This document shows, in pieces, positions 35,461-48,914 of a stretch of DNA of 64,000 nt. Location: NCBI GenBank assembly GCA_963854835.1, contig OY978526.1, forward strand, positions 66,812,765-66,876,764, given 5' to 3'. The stretch is from Megamerina dolium (lineage: Eukaryota > Arthropoda > Insecta > Diptera > Megamerinidae). A program made the position numbers and the translations under genes. Each line of letters opens with the position of its first letter. Position 1 is the stretch's first letter. The notes beneath the pieces are model-generated. The model was given only the letters and a program-made list of their open reading frames with translations. It searched no databases and was not told the origin of the DNA.

Positions 35461-38400
35461 TAAATGTATTTATAGGCAGAATAAATAGAATTTTTTTAGC
35501 TTTTGTTTTAAGAATTTTATTTATTTTGTAATCGTCTCATTGCCATTTTTTTAAATTGCTCATTTAATTGTAATCCAACCACAAATAGCCACCAACCAAG
35601 TGTCATTATAGTCATTCAAATAAATACAATGACAGCAATTATGTAAACAAATAAAAAAACATAACCACAAAAATACAACAACAACAAAACACTTGCAGAA
35701 GGTAATATTTGACATTCAATACAAATTAAAATATAGTAATATTATACGATATAACAAAAAAAAAAAATTAATTTTAAAAATAACATATTAATGGAATAGT
35801 AGTGATCAAAAGCTAACAAGATATTTAATTAAACCAAACAACAACAACAGCAACAACAACAAAATTGAAAGTATATGCTTACGGACATATAAAAGTTATG
35901 TGGCTTTTAATTGCTTTTTTCATTGTTGTTAAATATCTGCTTAAATTCAATAGAAACAAAAAACGACTACAATAATAATAATAATATTATTATTATTATT
36001 GTTATTATTGCCATGTAGTAAAAAATACAAATACCAAAGAACAATAAACAAAATTCTCTGCATATGATGGGTATAAAATTAATTTCATTGCATTCGTTGC
36101 TCTCCACTTCGTATTGATTTCACTACTATTATTGTTATTACTATTATTATTATTGTTATAATTCCTTTGCTTTCACTTCCTCGCTTATACCTCAATTAAA
36201 TTTGTTAACCAAAACCGTTTTAAATTAGTTGTGTGTTTTATGTTTTTTTTTTTTTTAATTTCTTTTTCAAGGAAATTAATTAAAAAAATACTTACCCGAT
36301 TAAAATAATCAAAAAGCTTTATTATGGTTGAATTTGTTATTGCATTTTTTTTTTATAGTACATTTTTATTGAAAATTATTTATAATTGTTTATTTGTTTT
36401 ATTTTATAATTGAAATCACATACACAATTCATTAAATCACCATGTTATTGGAATTTAACAAAATAAATATTTCAGTATTTGTAGCCAAATGAATTACAAG
36501 AATGTTTTAAAAAAAAACTTTAGGAAATATTGTATAATCCTTTACCATCAGATTAATTTTTGATTTATTCATAGGACCATATATTCCATTAATCCATTTG
36601 GCTTAAAAATCATATTTATACATTACAGTAATTCATTCTGGATATTTTACCAGTAAGCCGATGATTTGCAATTACATGGATATTGTATATCGGGTACAAT
36701 CTTAGAATTTTACCACGCATTTATATGCGTAATGATATTCATATGAACCGATCGGAAATATGCACTACTTAGAGTCAAAAAAGCTTTTCATAGCGAATAC
36801 GTTATAATAATTTACACTTGGATTTGTTGGATTTTTAAAAATGAAAAGAATCGTTAAATTTGCCAATCAGGGAGACGAAACCGCGATCTTATTCATAAAT
36901 GATCAGCGAAGTCACCACTGGGCTATGCTGGCTATGATAGCCTGTAAAATGCACCTATCCCGTAATATATATGAATGTGAATATGAGTACATTCAACTAA
37001 ACACATACAGACACGCAATAATATATCGTCATCAATCGTTGTCCCTGTATCGTGACAATGAAGCAAATTTGTTCTCATAATCTAGCCTGTAGTAATTGTA
37101 TCAAATCATATGTGTAGATAAATGGTGCCCAATCACATATAAAATATATTATATTCTATGCTAGAGCGTCAAATGCTAGAGCTTCTTCTTATCTATAATA
37201 TTTATACTTGTATGTGCATACATACTATATACGACAGTGACATTTTTGTCCCTAACCAAGCGTGTATGAAGCATGCCCCATACCAATCGTTCATTCAAGT
37301 ATCATTCATCGGCGCTTATCGTAGCATTAAATCAAATGGAAATGCACAACACTTATTTTATAAGTGTATATATGTATTTACGATATCCACATTTCTACAT
37401 TAGAGTGGTTCCTATTTTGAAAATCCATAATTTTCTAGCTCTCGTTTATTAAAAATGCCCGATCTGTCGATTGATGAATTTTTAGAACTGAAGTGGTAGA
37501 AGTAATAAAAGCAACTCCTACAGACTTTTATCACTTTTTGATTAATTTCGTATGGCAGCCACCTTAGGGGGTGGAGATAGGGAGTAAAAACGTCCATCAA
37601 AAATATTGAAGAGCTAAACTGAAACGGTAGGAGTCACATTTCACAGCTTTAATGGCGATTCCTGAGCAACAATGCGGTTAATGTGTTTTTTTGTTAATTT
37701 TTCATGGCAATCCCCTTTCAAGGATGGAAATGGACGACATGTATGTTCAGAAAAATTGTATTGAGAAGTTGAAACTAATGAGGGTCACAGTTACTAATGG
37801 GAACTTTCTTGGCCTAACGGGAGCTAATTATATAAAAGCGTCAATTTTATACTCTCCCTTACTTATAGATGGGTACTAAGAAGTTTCAAAAAAGATATTT
37901 TTAAAATCGCTCATTTCTAAGGAATGACGATAGAGAGTAGATATATTCTGCGAAAATGTTTAAAAGTAAAATTTTATGGGGTTCGACCTGCTACCCCTGA
38001 TCGGTGAAATATTATTTTTAAGTTGTAGGAAAATGATGAAAAATTGCTTTTTCCTTCTTCTTCATCTTCTTCTTTTATTTAGGAGCATTTCCTGTTTTAA
38101 ACAACAATAGCATGCCTTTTTACACAAATATAGTATTATCATAATATCATAGGAATATATTACATCTATAACATATACATACACACATACACATATGCAT
38201 ATGCATATATATAAACACTTATAGCTATTAATTGAATATTCAGTTTTCATTTGATGTGGATGTCCAGCATTCCTGCCATCGTTTTCATGGTCTTCCTAGT
38301 GATCATATTGTTGTTGGTTTGCCCATCATTGCGATCAGCATGTTGTTAGGCATTCTAAGTACATGGTTTTTCAATTCTATTCGTCGTTTTCGTTTCCACT

Positions 38401-39329
38401 TCTCAACATCTTGCACTTCCTATATTTGTCTGATGTCAGTGTAGACGCAGTATGCTCAGAGCATTTCGTGTCAGCTCTTGTTTCTGTCGCATATGTCATA
38501 ACGGCTCTGACACATGTCTTGTAGATGCGCATCTTTATGCGCCTTTATGCTCATTTGTTTATTTTTCCATATCACATCTCTCAAACAACCAGATATGCGC
38601 AATGATTTTATCATTTGAGCGTTAACTTGATTTTTAAGATTTTTTGCGATTTTATGATAGTTCCCCAGTAATTAAATTCCAATTGTAGTTTTTTTCTTTT
38701 TATCAAATCAAATATTTTCAATCTTCCATACATTGTAGGGTCACCTGAATGTACACATACGTGTATGTAAGTGTGTTGATTGCTCCTTTACACTTGACAC
38801 TCGCTTTATGCGTTGTTATGCTGCTTTCATCGCAGCATTTTACACTGAATACTTACACACTGGCGCTGACATACGCACCTACGTGTTCATACCAATAGAT
38901 AATATCATTTGTTGGTATTTTCTTTTTGTTTTTTTTTTTTTTTTATGTGGTTTCCTTCTTCATTGTTTAGATATTTTTCTTTGTGTTTCATACACACGCA
39001 CACAAACACACACCTTAACCCATAGTCATATATTTGGGTTTACAATCAAATGATTTCAGGCAAAAAAAAAAAAATAAAAGACTCACACGAAAATTGCAAT
39101 TCATTCTAGCACTGATATCATAGCTTCGCATACTGTCATCCTTTGTCATCGCTTTTCTGCTTTGAGTCGTTTGAGTCGTTTTTAGCATTCTGCAATCCTT
39201 TAGATCATTTGTGCACCCTCCAAACATTTGTATACGATGGGGTAATGTCCTTTCATCGTTTACGTGGTTTTTAATGGACACATTCACATTAATTTACACT
39301 TGAGCTTCTCCTTTATCATCGCATGTTCA

Positions 39330-39364
<35 letters not shown>

Positions 39365-39521
39365 TCTTTCTCGGTATGACTTTGTACATATCAGCTCATC
39401 ATTTTTATTTCGTTACTTCCGTTTTTGATGTTTTCTATGTAATGGTAGCACAAAAACAAGAAAAGACAGCAGTAGCAGGGGTAAATTTATTATTGTTGTC
39501 GTCGTTGATGTTACCTCTATT

Positions 39522-39554
<33 letters not shown>

Positions 39555-40440
39555 GATGCCAAAAGTCAACGGCAGTTAACACTTTACAAACATACATTTA
39601 AATATAACCGTTTGACGTTATCGCCACAAATAGACCCTCGCGTAGGTACTGATACAAACAAACGCCTAAATTCATATATAAGTATATTCATATACTTATA
39701 CCAATAAAATGTTGTAATATATGCGTTTACGAGTTGCTAGCTGGTCTGCACCTACAAACATAGCAGGAACATCAACAGCACACACATACGAAATTTGCAC
39801 CAAATAAAAGGCCGTATTCGCGACATTCGCTACTTTGCAAAGCAAAGTGCAAATTATAAAATAAATTTAATTGTATTTTTATGTTAATATTTTGTATTTT
39901 TCTTCCTGCTTTCGCTCTTGTTTATATTTTTATTTTTTTTTGTTTTTTTTTTTTTTGCCTTTTTGTCGGTCATAAATGTCAACTCAAAGTAAAGTTGTTT
40001 GTTTAGAAGTCATAAATTTTCAAATGCGTATGTATCAGCTTTAAAGTGTTAAGGCGTGGCATGAGCTTATTATTAAGTATACAGTAAAAATATTCCTACA
40101 TACATATATAAAATTTAATCATACAACAACAACAACAGCAATAAGATCAACAAATAAATTACATATAAATTACGATGTGTAAAATATATGGAGATATATG
40201 CGTTTGCACTCTTACTTGGTGCGATGACAAGGTGACGGTATGAATTTTTTTTTTTTTTTTGAATTTATTACGCATTTAAATATATTTTATGGCATAAGAA
40301 GCTTCAAGTTTAATCTATTAAACTTTAAATGATTATATTTTGCTATAAAAAAAAATTGATTTAATGCTTACATTCCGTAATGCCAAAGCTTAGATGATCT
40401 GCGAATTCGAAAAGTCATACTTTGAATTGATAGTAGGTGT
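35461..40440. other. Intron 2 DNA, AT-rich with many microsatellites
   Basis: An AAT/ATT palindromic triplet run (about 35971-36004), a CT run (39333-39361), a TTG run (about 39524-39555) and poly-T blocks. Around 37540-37580 a TTTCGTATGGCAGCCACC phrase recalls the ~150-bp repeat families. No gene, tRNA or snRNA was recognised. Confidence 0.5.
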
Positions 40441-40444
40441 GAAT

Positions 40445-41850
40445 TTCATCTGAAAACACCAATTTTCAAATATTGTCACTCATTGATGTCGAGTTTTACT
40501 CATTGAGCATTTTGTGTTCGTACACAAAATGTGAAAATGTACATTCAGAAGCATACATTTATGCAGTAAGTGTTGTTTTCATCCGATTGTACTCATTCAT
40601 GATTTTGTCAAATTATTGACAAATATTATTAAACGTACTTAAATTTTAACCAGATAGTTTTATAATTTCGTGCAGAAAGTGTGAAAATATTCATTTGGAA
40701 GCATACTTTTATATGAGAGGTAGACCATTGCTTTCATCTAATCCTATTCTTAATCCATCTCATGAATTAGTTAATAAATGTAGTAGTAACTATCGTTTTT
40801 TAGGTTAATAATTTTATATTTTCGATCACAAATAGCCAAAACATATTTTTAAGAGCCTTCGAATTTGATTAAAAAAAAATCACAAAGTATACGTATGCAT
40901 GTTGGTGGTTTCATGTCCAATAATGTAAATTTGGTGCAAAATTAGGTCACAAGATTCCGAACAAGTGGCCTCAGAAGGTCACCCAAACTGACCATAAACT
41001 GGAAGAATCGCACGAGCATGAATTTCAATAATAAAATTCAATAATCTGCAAGCGTTGTTCGTTTATAAGTCGATTCATGGTTAAATTATAGACCAAACTG
41101 AACATGTTTGATAGTAACATGTTACACCAAAAAACAGCTGAGCTGCCAAAAACAGTGTTGCCAAAAAGAAAATTGCTAAGAAATCACCCTGTACATTCAA
41201 AAACATACTTTTATATGGTAAGTGGGAGTAATTTTCACTCGATTAGATTCATTTTCACATATGTCTATTAATTGGTACACATAATTGTACGTGCCGTGTT
41301 TCAAGTTAATAGCTTCATACTTTCGTACGAAAAGCGTGAAAATATACATACGAAAACCTATTTTTATATGGGAGGTGGATGTGGTTTTTGTCCAATTGTA
41401 ACTATTTTCAAGTGTACATAGTTATTAGTAAATACAATTGTAAGTACTAAGTTTCAGTTTTAAGACTTTATATTTTCCATGGAAAATGGGAAAACATGCA
41501 TTAAAAATCATACATTTGTATGAGTGGTATGTGTGGTTTTCATCCGATTAAGTCCATTTTCGAATTTGTATAAGCACTCATAAATGGAAACGTATGTACT
41601 AAGTTTCAGCTTCGTGACTTTTAATTTTCGTGTGCAAAGTGTATAAAAATTACTTTTGAAAACATACTTTTGTATGGGAGGTATGTGTGGTTTTCATTTG
41701 ATTTTGCCCATTTTGGAACGCATTCATTTGTTTGTAAAAAAAATTGCATGTACCGAATATTAATCTAATAGCACCATATTTTCTCATGCGCTTTATACAA
41801 ACAGCTTATTTTTATATGGGAAGTAGAAATACAATAGTTTCCATTCGATT
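40445..41850 (+). repeat. ~150-bp-period degenerate array (forward orientation)
   Basis: A block around CATACTTTTATATGGGAGG with following GGTTTTCATCCGATT recurs at about 40555, 40705, 41205, 41358, 41510, 41664 and 41808: successive spacings of about 144-154 bp, with one 500-bp gap. Units are diverged (by eye 60-75%). The array is the inverted-orientation counterpart of the one at 60.86-62.19 kb. Confidence 0.8.
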
Positions 41851-41859
41851 TCGACAATT

Positions 41860-44040
41860 CATAAGCTCCTCACTGCGTTCACAATAATAATCTGTGTTAC
41901 TATACAAATTTTGTGTGAAATTGCTTAATAATTACCACAGTTATAGTTCGAAAAGATAGACAGACAGATTGATAGACGCACAAACAGACGCACAAGACAG
42001 TCACGTAAATAGGAGAGACATAATTAATAATCTGATCAATAATATACAATATATATTCCTCCATAACTCTCTGTCACCACTTCTGTTGGGTTTTACAAAC
42101 GGCAGCACAAATTCAATATATCCTTGCCACTTTTTGCGCAACCTATAGATATTATGGAAATCATAATATTTTATTCATTGCGTAATATTCATCTTTTTTT
42201 TTTTTTATTTTGCCCATATAAATTTAAATGTCATTCAATCATATCATATAGATAGATATTCCACAATTTTTGCACTAATTAGATTTTAGTGCCCAACCGT
42301 GAAAGCCTCATATTAATTAGATTATTATTTGTATAACATTATTAAATAAATGCAAAAAAAAAAAAAAAATTTTTTCTTTTGTTTAATTTGAACAATTTTT
42401 TTCCAGATAATTGTTGGTAGATAAATTATAATTGCATGTTACTCATACGCCACATCAAATGCATGCCAACAAAAAAATTATATAAATAGTATAAATGAAC
42501 TTGTCATTAATGTTGTTGTTGCTCGGTATAATTAGCACTGAGCCACAGTATTGTAGTAGTCATTTCATAATACGGCAGCATATTTAATAATATAGAAATT
42601 TTAAAATTAACATATTACATATTTACCTAAATGTGTGTACGTACATTAGAATGCTTCTTAATTCCCTGGTGAATTAACGATTACCTAGTTTTTAGAATTA
42701 CTATGGACCTTTGAATATTTTTTCTTTAATTTAGCAAAAAGAGACACTGTGAAAAATGTATACAAAAAATATTTAATCTCGAAATCTTACAGTTCCATTT
42801 GCATATGTTCGTAGATATTATACAAAAATTCATATTAATATTATTGATTTGATCACCAATGATGTTTGGTGGTCTTTTACTCTACCACTATAATTTCTAA
42901 TTATCTAATCGAAATAAAGCTTCACACGTTAATCAGCTTTATTGCAAATATTTAGTCAGCTAGTATATCAATTAATACAAATATTTTCAATGAACATTTG
43001 ATATACAATAAATTCTATATATATGTACATTCCACTTTACTAAACACATAATGACGTCCATTTATTTCGCTTTGTATATGTACTTATTTGTATGTATGTG
43101 CATATTCAGAAATTGCATAGTTGAAATTATTGCAAAATGACCATTCAAATAATTTCAATAATTTTCATAAATATTTGCATATCACACTCATTCAGATCTT
43201 TGGTTGAAAAAACACAAAAAACTAAATATTATTAATAAAAGTAATTAAATGACATCTAAATGCTGATACAAATACTAGGTGTACCATTACTCATGTTGCA
43301 TTTGTGCAAAATATATGCTTTCAAAAGAATATCTTGCCCATGTTACAAACAAGAGAATACTAACAGATAGATTTTCAATTATTTTGTATTATTATAAATT
43401 ATAATTCGAATATAGAAGATAATTATATGTGCACAACTGGGAGAAGATAACTAGTCTTCTAGCAGCCAAAAACTGAGGAGGTCGTAATATATCTCCATAG
43501 AGACCAACGAATACTCGTGGTTACAATAGCATATCGAATTAAAGTTCAAAAACATCATAGTTTAATTTTAATGAAGTTAATCTCTCCCTAAAATGATGTT
43601 AGAAAATTATGAAATTATGCATATGGAATACTTAATATATTACATGAAATTTTCTCTTATAGAAATTACTTACTTCCGTTCAATACATAACCGACTACTA
43701 ACAAATTAGTATCGATTTGAAGCTTTTGGTGCGGGTATTAATATATTTTTTACTTTTTATTTTCATTTTTCTTATTGATTTAGATTAAGAATTGATATTG
43801 GGCTTTGCTAATAACCTTCAAATTATTTTCAATGCATTCTACTTTGAGTAAAAATATCATATATATTTAGTATAGAGGAAATATCCAAATATTCATTTAT
43901 CATATATTGGCTAAACTTAAAATAGTCACTGTTGAAATTCGAATTACTTAAACTTATTATTCTACTCTATCCCGGATTAGACCAGCTCTGGCATACATAT
44001 ATTTGTTTCTTAATTTTTTTAACCTTCAGTATTTTGTGGC
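41860..44040. other. AT-rich intron DNA
   Basis: Contains a short GATAGACAGACAGATTGATAG motif near 41957 and otherwise AT-rich sequence. Nothing coding is seen. Confidence 0.5.
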
Positions 44041-44049
44041 ATTGTATTC

Positions 44050-44225
44050 TAATGAAAATTGCTGTCATAATTCAGTTGGTAAATGCGTTGATCTTCTGTG
44101 TATAACTAGTAGTTCGTGTGCTCGAATTCAGGACATGAAAATTGTAATACACAAAATAGGCTCATAATGGACCTTAGCTGATGAATTTTTACACTGCACT
44201 ATACTCCCCCTGTCGTAAACTATGT
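44050..44225 (+). mobile_element. Possible second tRNA-related SINE family
   Basis: TAATTCAGTTGGTAAATGCG resembles a D-arm/A-box, and GTGCTCGAATTC about 40 bases on resembles a degenerate B-box. The sequence differs from the main SINE family. There is no clear tail or TSD, so this is a tentative reading. Confidence 0.3.
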
Positions 44226-44705
44226 ACTACCTACGATGCACAGGTTGAAAGTAGTTTACTACGATACTTGGTCAGTCGTTAAGGGCTAGCTAGCAGTCCA
44301 AATGGCTTTTATAGCGTCTCGGGGAGTAAGCAGGTCACCTGCCTAAACACTAGCAAATTGGTCCTCCCTGACCAATAGCTCATTTTCAGTACGGTCATGT
44401 CTCTGCTGGATTTGGGTTGCCGAATAGTCGTGTGGGGGAGAAGGGAAACTCCCAAGGCAGAGTCCGCTCATGCTACAGTCTGTTAAGGCCTAGTTTTGAC
44501 AGTCTGTGGCATGAACCGACTCATAAATGACCTGAAATAACCGGCTAAAATCGCGGTTATTTGCTATGCCTGCAAATTTGCTTGATGGGATAGAGTCAAG
44601 CATAATAGCGAACTCCGTATAAGGTCAGGCGAACCTACGGTTTCAATTTGCCATCCCATTGGGGCCACCCATAAGCGATCAAAATGAAAGTTTCAATCAA
44701 ATAAC
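44226..44705. other. GC-richer non-coding block, probably transposon-derived
   Basis: Base composition is markedly less AT-rich than the surrounding intron. No ORF of note is open. It leads directly into the LINE RNase H remnant, so it may be part of a retrotransposon 5' region or a separate nested insertion. Confidence 0.35.
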
Positions 44706-44719
44706 AGATCTTACGGACT

Positions 44720-45435
44720 CTAAATTAGAGACACTCGAAGAACCAACATATGCATTCTTTCAGACAGTCAGGCAGCTCTAAAATCACTAATGAATTTTTC
44801 GTTCCAATCTAAGTTGGTCTGGGAATGCTTTGAACTCCTCAATACCTTAGCAAAGAGGAACTCTGTTATGGGTACCGGGACACGAGGGGCATGCAGGAAA
44901 TGAAATGGCAGATTCACTGGCCAAAAAGGGCGCAGACACTCCTTTTATAGGCCCAGAACTCTTCTGCGGGGTAAACCGTAGCTTCATGAACAACTTAATA
45001 TGTGAAGAGGAAAAAAGTAGTAACCGATTACTGAAGAGCCCAAACAGGTATGCGGCAGTCGAAAAGATTCACTGACCCTGAACACATATCTTCAACCTCA
45101 GCAGAAAAGACATCTAGCTGTACACTGAACTATTGACAGGTCATTGTAAACTTAATTATCACATGATGTGAATGGGTGTGGTAAACAACGATCTCTGTCG
45201 ACTCTGTCTTGAAGAGCAGGAAACAGCAGCACACGTTCTTTGTAATTGCCCAGCTGTAGCTAGACGCAGACTAAACTACCTAGGCAACGGATTCATAGTT
45301 CCCAGGGACCCAGTTAAAATCAATCCCACAGCAGTGGCAAGATTTATAAATAGTCTTGAGATCTGTTAGTTAGGGAATAAGGCTGCACAAAAGATCTTCA
45401 GGTCGCAGTGCTTCATTGCCTTAATAATAATAATA
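44720..45435 (+). pseudogene. LINE remnant: RNase H and C-terminal knuckle, with TAA-repeat tail
   Basis: Frames on + give NICILSDSQAALKSLMNFSF (about 44738-44797), FELLNTLAKRNSV, then VPGHEGHAGNEMADSLAKKG (about 44874-44932), FIGPELFCGV, and the knuckle CRLCLEEQETAAHVLCNCP (45196-45252), ending at a stop at 45367-45369. Frame changes occur near 44868, 45030 and 45165. The 3'UTR has CAAAAGATCTTCAGGTCGCAG, as in the other LINE 3' ends here, and the tail is (TAA)n. All RT motifs are gone. Confidence 0.85.
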
Positions 45436-48300
45436 TACTGCATATAAAGAGATGTATCACAAATGGGTCTACTAATCTCATGTTTTACACAGTAAACAAA
45501 TTTTAGGGTATAATCTTAAACATTTAAAATAGCATGTACCAATAACAAGGGGAAAAAATTAAGATTGTATATATCAAGTAGATTGCGTGATATGTCCAGT
45601 ATTAGTAAGCTTCTAACTGCTCAAACGTATATTCAATTTTAGTTTATGGCGGTCTCGCAATTATTTTTAAAGGGGATATAACGATACCATTGCGCAGGTT
45701 GTATCAGTGGCTTTGTATGGCAGCTACATTAAATGGTAGGCCTGGTTCTCATATTAATTTCAGCATTATTTCTCCTTATGATATTAATTTACATATTAAA
45801 TATAATTGTTTGAAATGAAAGACTAAGTGAATTATGGCATTATGGTTTTGTATGGAATTTATATTAAATAGTGTCTTTAGATTCTCCATCTCTTCTGCAC
45901 TTATTTGTTCTTACCAGATTAATCTACTTGTTAAATCTGGTTGTTTGAAATGAAAGACTAAGTTCATTGTGGCTATTTAAAGCTGAGAAAAATCCGGTGC
46001 TTTGTATGAGATTTTTGAAAAAAAGTAATGGGCACGCTTGGTTTTTTCGTTATATCATTCATATTCTATTCAAATTTATATCAGCTAATTGAATAAATTT
46101 GAAATCATTTTCATGACATGTCATTTTAAAAGCCAATAGACCATATAAATTCAACAATATTGAATTTTTTCATTTTACTAATTTCAAATATCGTAATTCG
46201 TATATTGCTTTTACAGTATTCATTAATTTTAATTTAATCTTATTGCCAAAATATGCAATATTCGCAAATGCATAGTATATTCAATGCAACACCTTCTCTC
46301 TAGCTCTCAGTGCTTTTGTTCAGACACGTCACTTTTCATATAGTATTATTATTATTTATTGTATATGCTTGAATTGCACAAATTGTGCATACGCAAAAAT
46401 CCACACTAGATTGTCATATGTATGCAGGTATGAGAATATGTGTCTATGATTATGTGTATGCATATTGCTCTTATTGTATTGGCTGAAAGTGGAAAAAAAA
46501 CCATACTTAATTGTTTTCAATTGCAGTCTATTGACTTTTGGCTTAATTGAAATTTATGTGAAAAGCGCCAATGTTTCCACTCGAACTATACGACTACGTA
46601 TATAAATTTGTAAATAAATATTTAAAATATATTATGCGATTCAATTCATTTTGTTGTGAATTTATTATTATTATTTTTTTTTCGTCGTATTATTTATGAA
46701 TTATTATGAAAAGATTAGAAATATAAAGAGATTTAATATAAAATCTGTTCAATTTGAGTTAAGAGCAAACATTTATCTCTTATATAGCTCCTATTACTAT
46801 ACTTTTGATTTTAATTATAAATTTTACTTTATAAAATAAGTAAATACATTTATCAAATTTCTGATTTTAAATATTAAGAACTTAAAGTTATAGTTTTATT
46901 TATATATATCCACTTAAATATATTTTAATAATGTGATAAATCACATATTTGGATAAAAAATTCAATTCCAATATCAATTCTAATTACATACTTTCTACTA
47001 TCGTTCTTCAGAGAAATTATTGTTTTTCCCATCAAAGCCAAATTTAATAATTCAGAATAATACTAACAATAGATGAGCACATATGTTTGCTAAATATTTA
47101 ATTAAATGTTTTCAGTAAAACCACTCTCATCAATTTGTATGCGTAATATTAAATATGATTAGTCTGAGGATTAATATGGCCAAAAATGTAGACACAAGGC
47201 TAAAAGCAAAAATACAATTGTATAAACTTCAATATAAACAAATACATGCTTTCGTAAGATATTTTCTTGGCATGCTAATTAGAAAATGGTACAATGTTAA
47301 TCTCCCGACACCATAAATCTAATTAGTTATATATAAAAAGAAATATAACCTACCCATAATGCACATTAAAGTGACATTCTATACCAAATGACTGACCAAT
47401 AAATGTCAACGTGAAATTGTTAATACAATAGTCATATGGATTTATAAAGATTGCAGTATTAATATGTAAGTAAGAAAAACATAGAACAACTAAAATTAAA
47501 AGATATGCATATAATGGCCCTTATCAAACTAAATGGAACAATTAAAACCAAACAAAATACGAATATATGAACAGATAGTGCGATTAATTATTAATAGCAA
47601 TAAATTAAAGTTAATCATACGACACGTAATACCAATAATACCAACGAAAAAACATATAGTTATATTGTCCCTTGGGAGAAAAAAAGGTAGAAAGAGTGCG
47701 AGAGAGAGGTAAAGAGATCAAAGTATCAAATATAAATACGCAAGCACACGCAAACTATAAGCATTCGTTAAACAAATTTGTATTATTCAAAAACCATCGC
47801 TGTAGTTGAACATAAATATCGTTTCGATGGCTGCGATTCTGCTACTAAACGCATAGAATACTTTCTGTGAGTGTATATATTTATGTGTGTCTGTATATTA
47901 GGATAGTTTTTACATAGTAAGGTCTCATTTTTTCTACCTCTCATAGCATAAAGTGGAAAAAGAAATACTCGTCTCTAGAAAGATGAATTGAAAATAAATG
48001 TTGGAAGTGTATTTTATGAAAATGAATAATTTGTTTTTTAAATTTCATAAATCGGCACAAAGCTGTATTTTTGCTTGATTTTTTTTTTTTTTTTATCAAA
48101 TTGCATAACTACGGCTTAAGAGAATGCAACAATTATTTTCTTTACATTTGATAGGTCACCCTAATGTTCATATGTGTGTAAGTATGCGTGTATGGCAGGT
48201 AAAATCTCCTTTTCTGGTTAACAAAAATGGACTACAGCTATGCAAACACCCCAAAACGGAAACACTTAATGGTGCTTAAGCGTTTTAGCCGTGTTTGCTC
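45436..48300. other. Distal part of intron 2
   Basis: GTTTGAAATGAAAGACTAAG occurs at about 45808 and 45943, a 135-bp repeat beside TTTGTATGGCAGC-type words, so a short degenerate array lies at about 45640-46050. The rest is AT-rich and without genes. Confidence 0.5.
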
Positions 48301-48454
48301 ATGAATTTTTATTTTCTCTTCACATTTTTTTGTCCAATACTACGTAATATATCTACTACCTATACTCTATGCAATTTTCTTTGTTTCCATTTGTTCTTTC
48401 TTCTACCACAATGCCATTATAATTTGTTGCTGTTGCGTGCGTTCATATCGCTAG

Positions 48455-48604
48455 CGGGTGTTAGTGAAAAAAAATTACCCGTAATTGTGTTCATACATGG
48501 CGAATCGTTTGAATGGAGCAGCGGTAATCCTTACGATGGTAGCGTGTTAGCCAGCTATGGTGAAGTCGTTGTGGTAACGCTTAATTATCGTTTAGGCATA
48601 CTGG
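48455..48604 (+). CDS. Nlg: Neuroligin, coding exon 3 (oxyanion-hole region)
   Basis: The acceptor ATATCGCTAG ends at 48454; the first two bases complete the Ala codon begun in exon 2, giving [29 protein letters not shown] occupies the place of the HGGGF oxyanion-hole loop of active cholinesterases, and [14 protein letters not shown] is the conserved core beta strand. The exon ends CTGG before a consensus GTGAGT donor at 48605 and leaves phase 1. The polypyrimidine tract before the acceptor is mediocre, but the protein match leaves little doubt. The preceding intron is 18.2 kb. Confidence 0.92.
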
Positions 48605-48914
48605 GTGAGTAATACAAATATACATGCATAAATATATTAACAGTTGTAGCGCAATAAGTAAGTAGCCTTTAATACGAACAGCAGCAAAACGCCATACAAA
48701 ATATTTAATTACCAACATTATGAATAAATAATTGAGAGCAGAGCAAAGCAAAGTATATATAGTACAGTAACGTATGCTTGCTATGCTAAATTCATTATTA
48801 CTTATGCACGTTAAATGGAGTAACTAATTAATTTGTTATTTTCTGTTTACTTCTCTCTTTCTCTCTCTGAATACTTTTACACTTTTTTTCTGACTGAATT
48901 ATTTCAATTTTAAG

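Larger units (their letters stand above)
30250..48454 (+). other. Neuroligin intron 2 (18.2 kb)
   Basis: Bounded by a GTAAGT donor and a CGCTAG acceptor. It contains a mariner cluster (30.8-33.6 kb), two SINE copies (34506-34871 and 35239-35460), a ~150-bp-period array (40.45-41.85 kb) and a LINE remnant (44.7-45.4 kb). The stretches 35.5-40.4, 42.0-44.0 and 46.1-48.4 kb are AT-rich, with simple repeats and no recognisable gene. Confidence 0.85.

Noticed and set aside
39333..39370. Regulatory GAGA-type element
   Set aside because: The CT run is long and pure enough to be a microsatellite, and no promoter feature is nearby.
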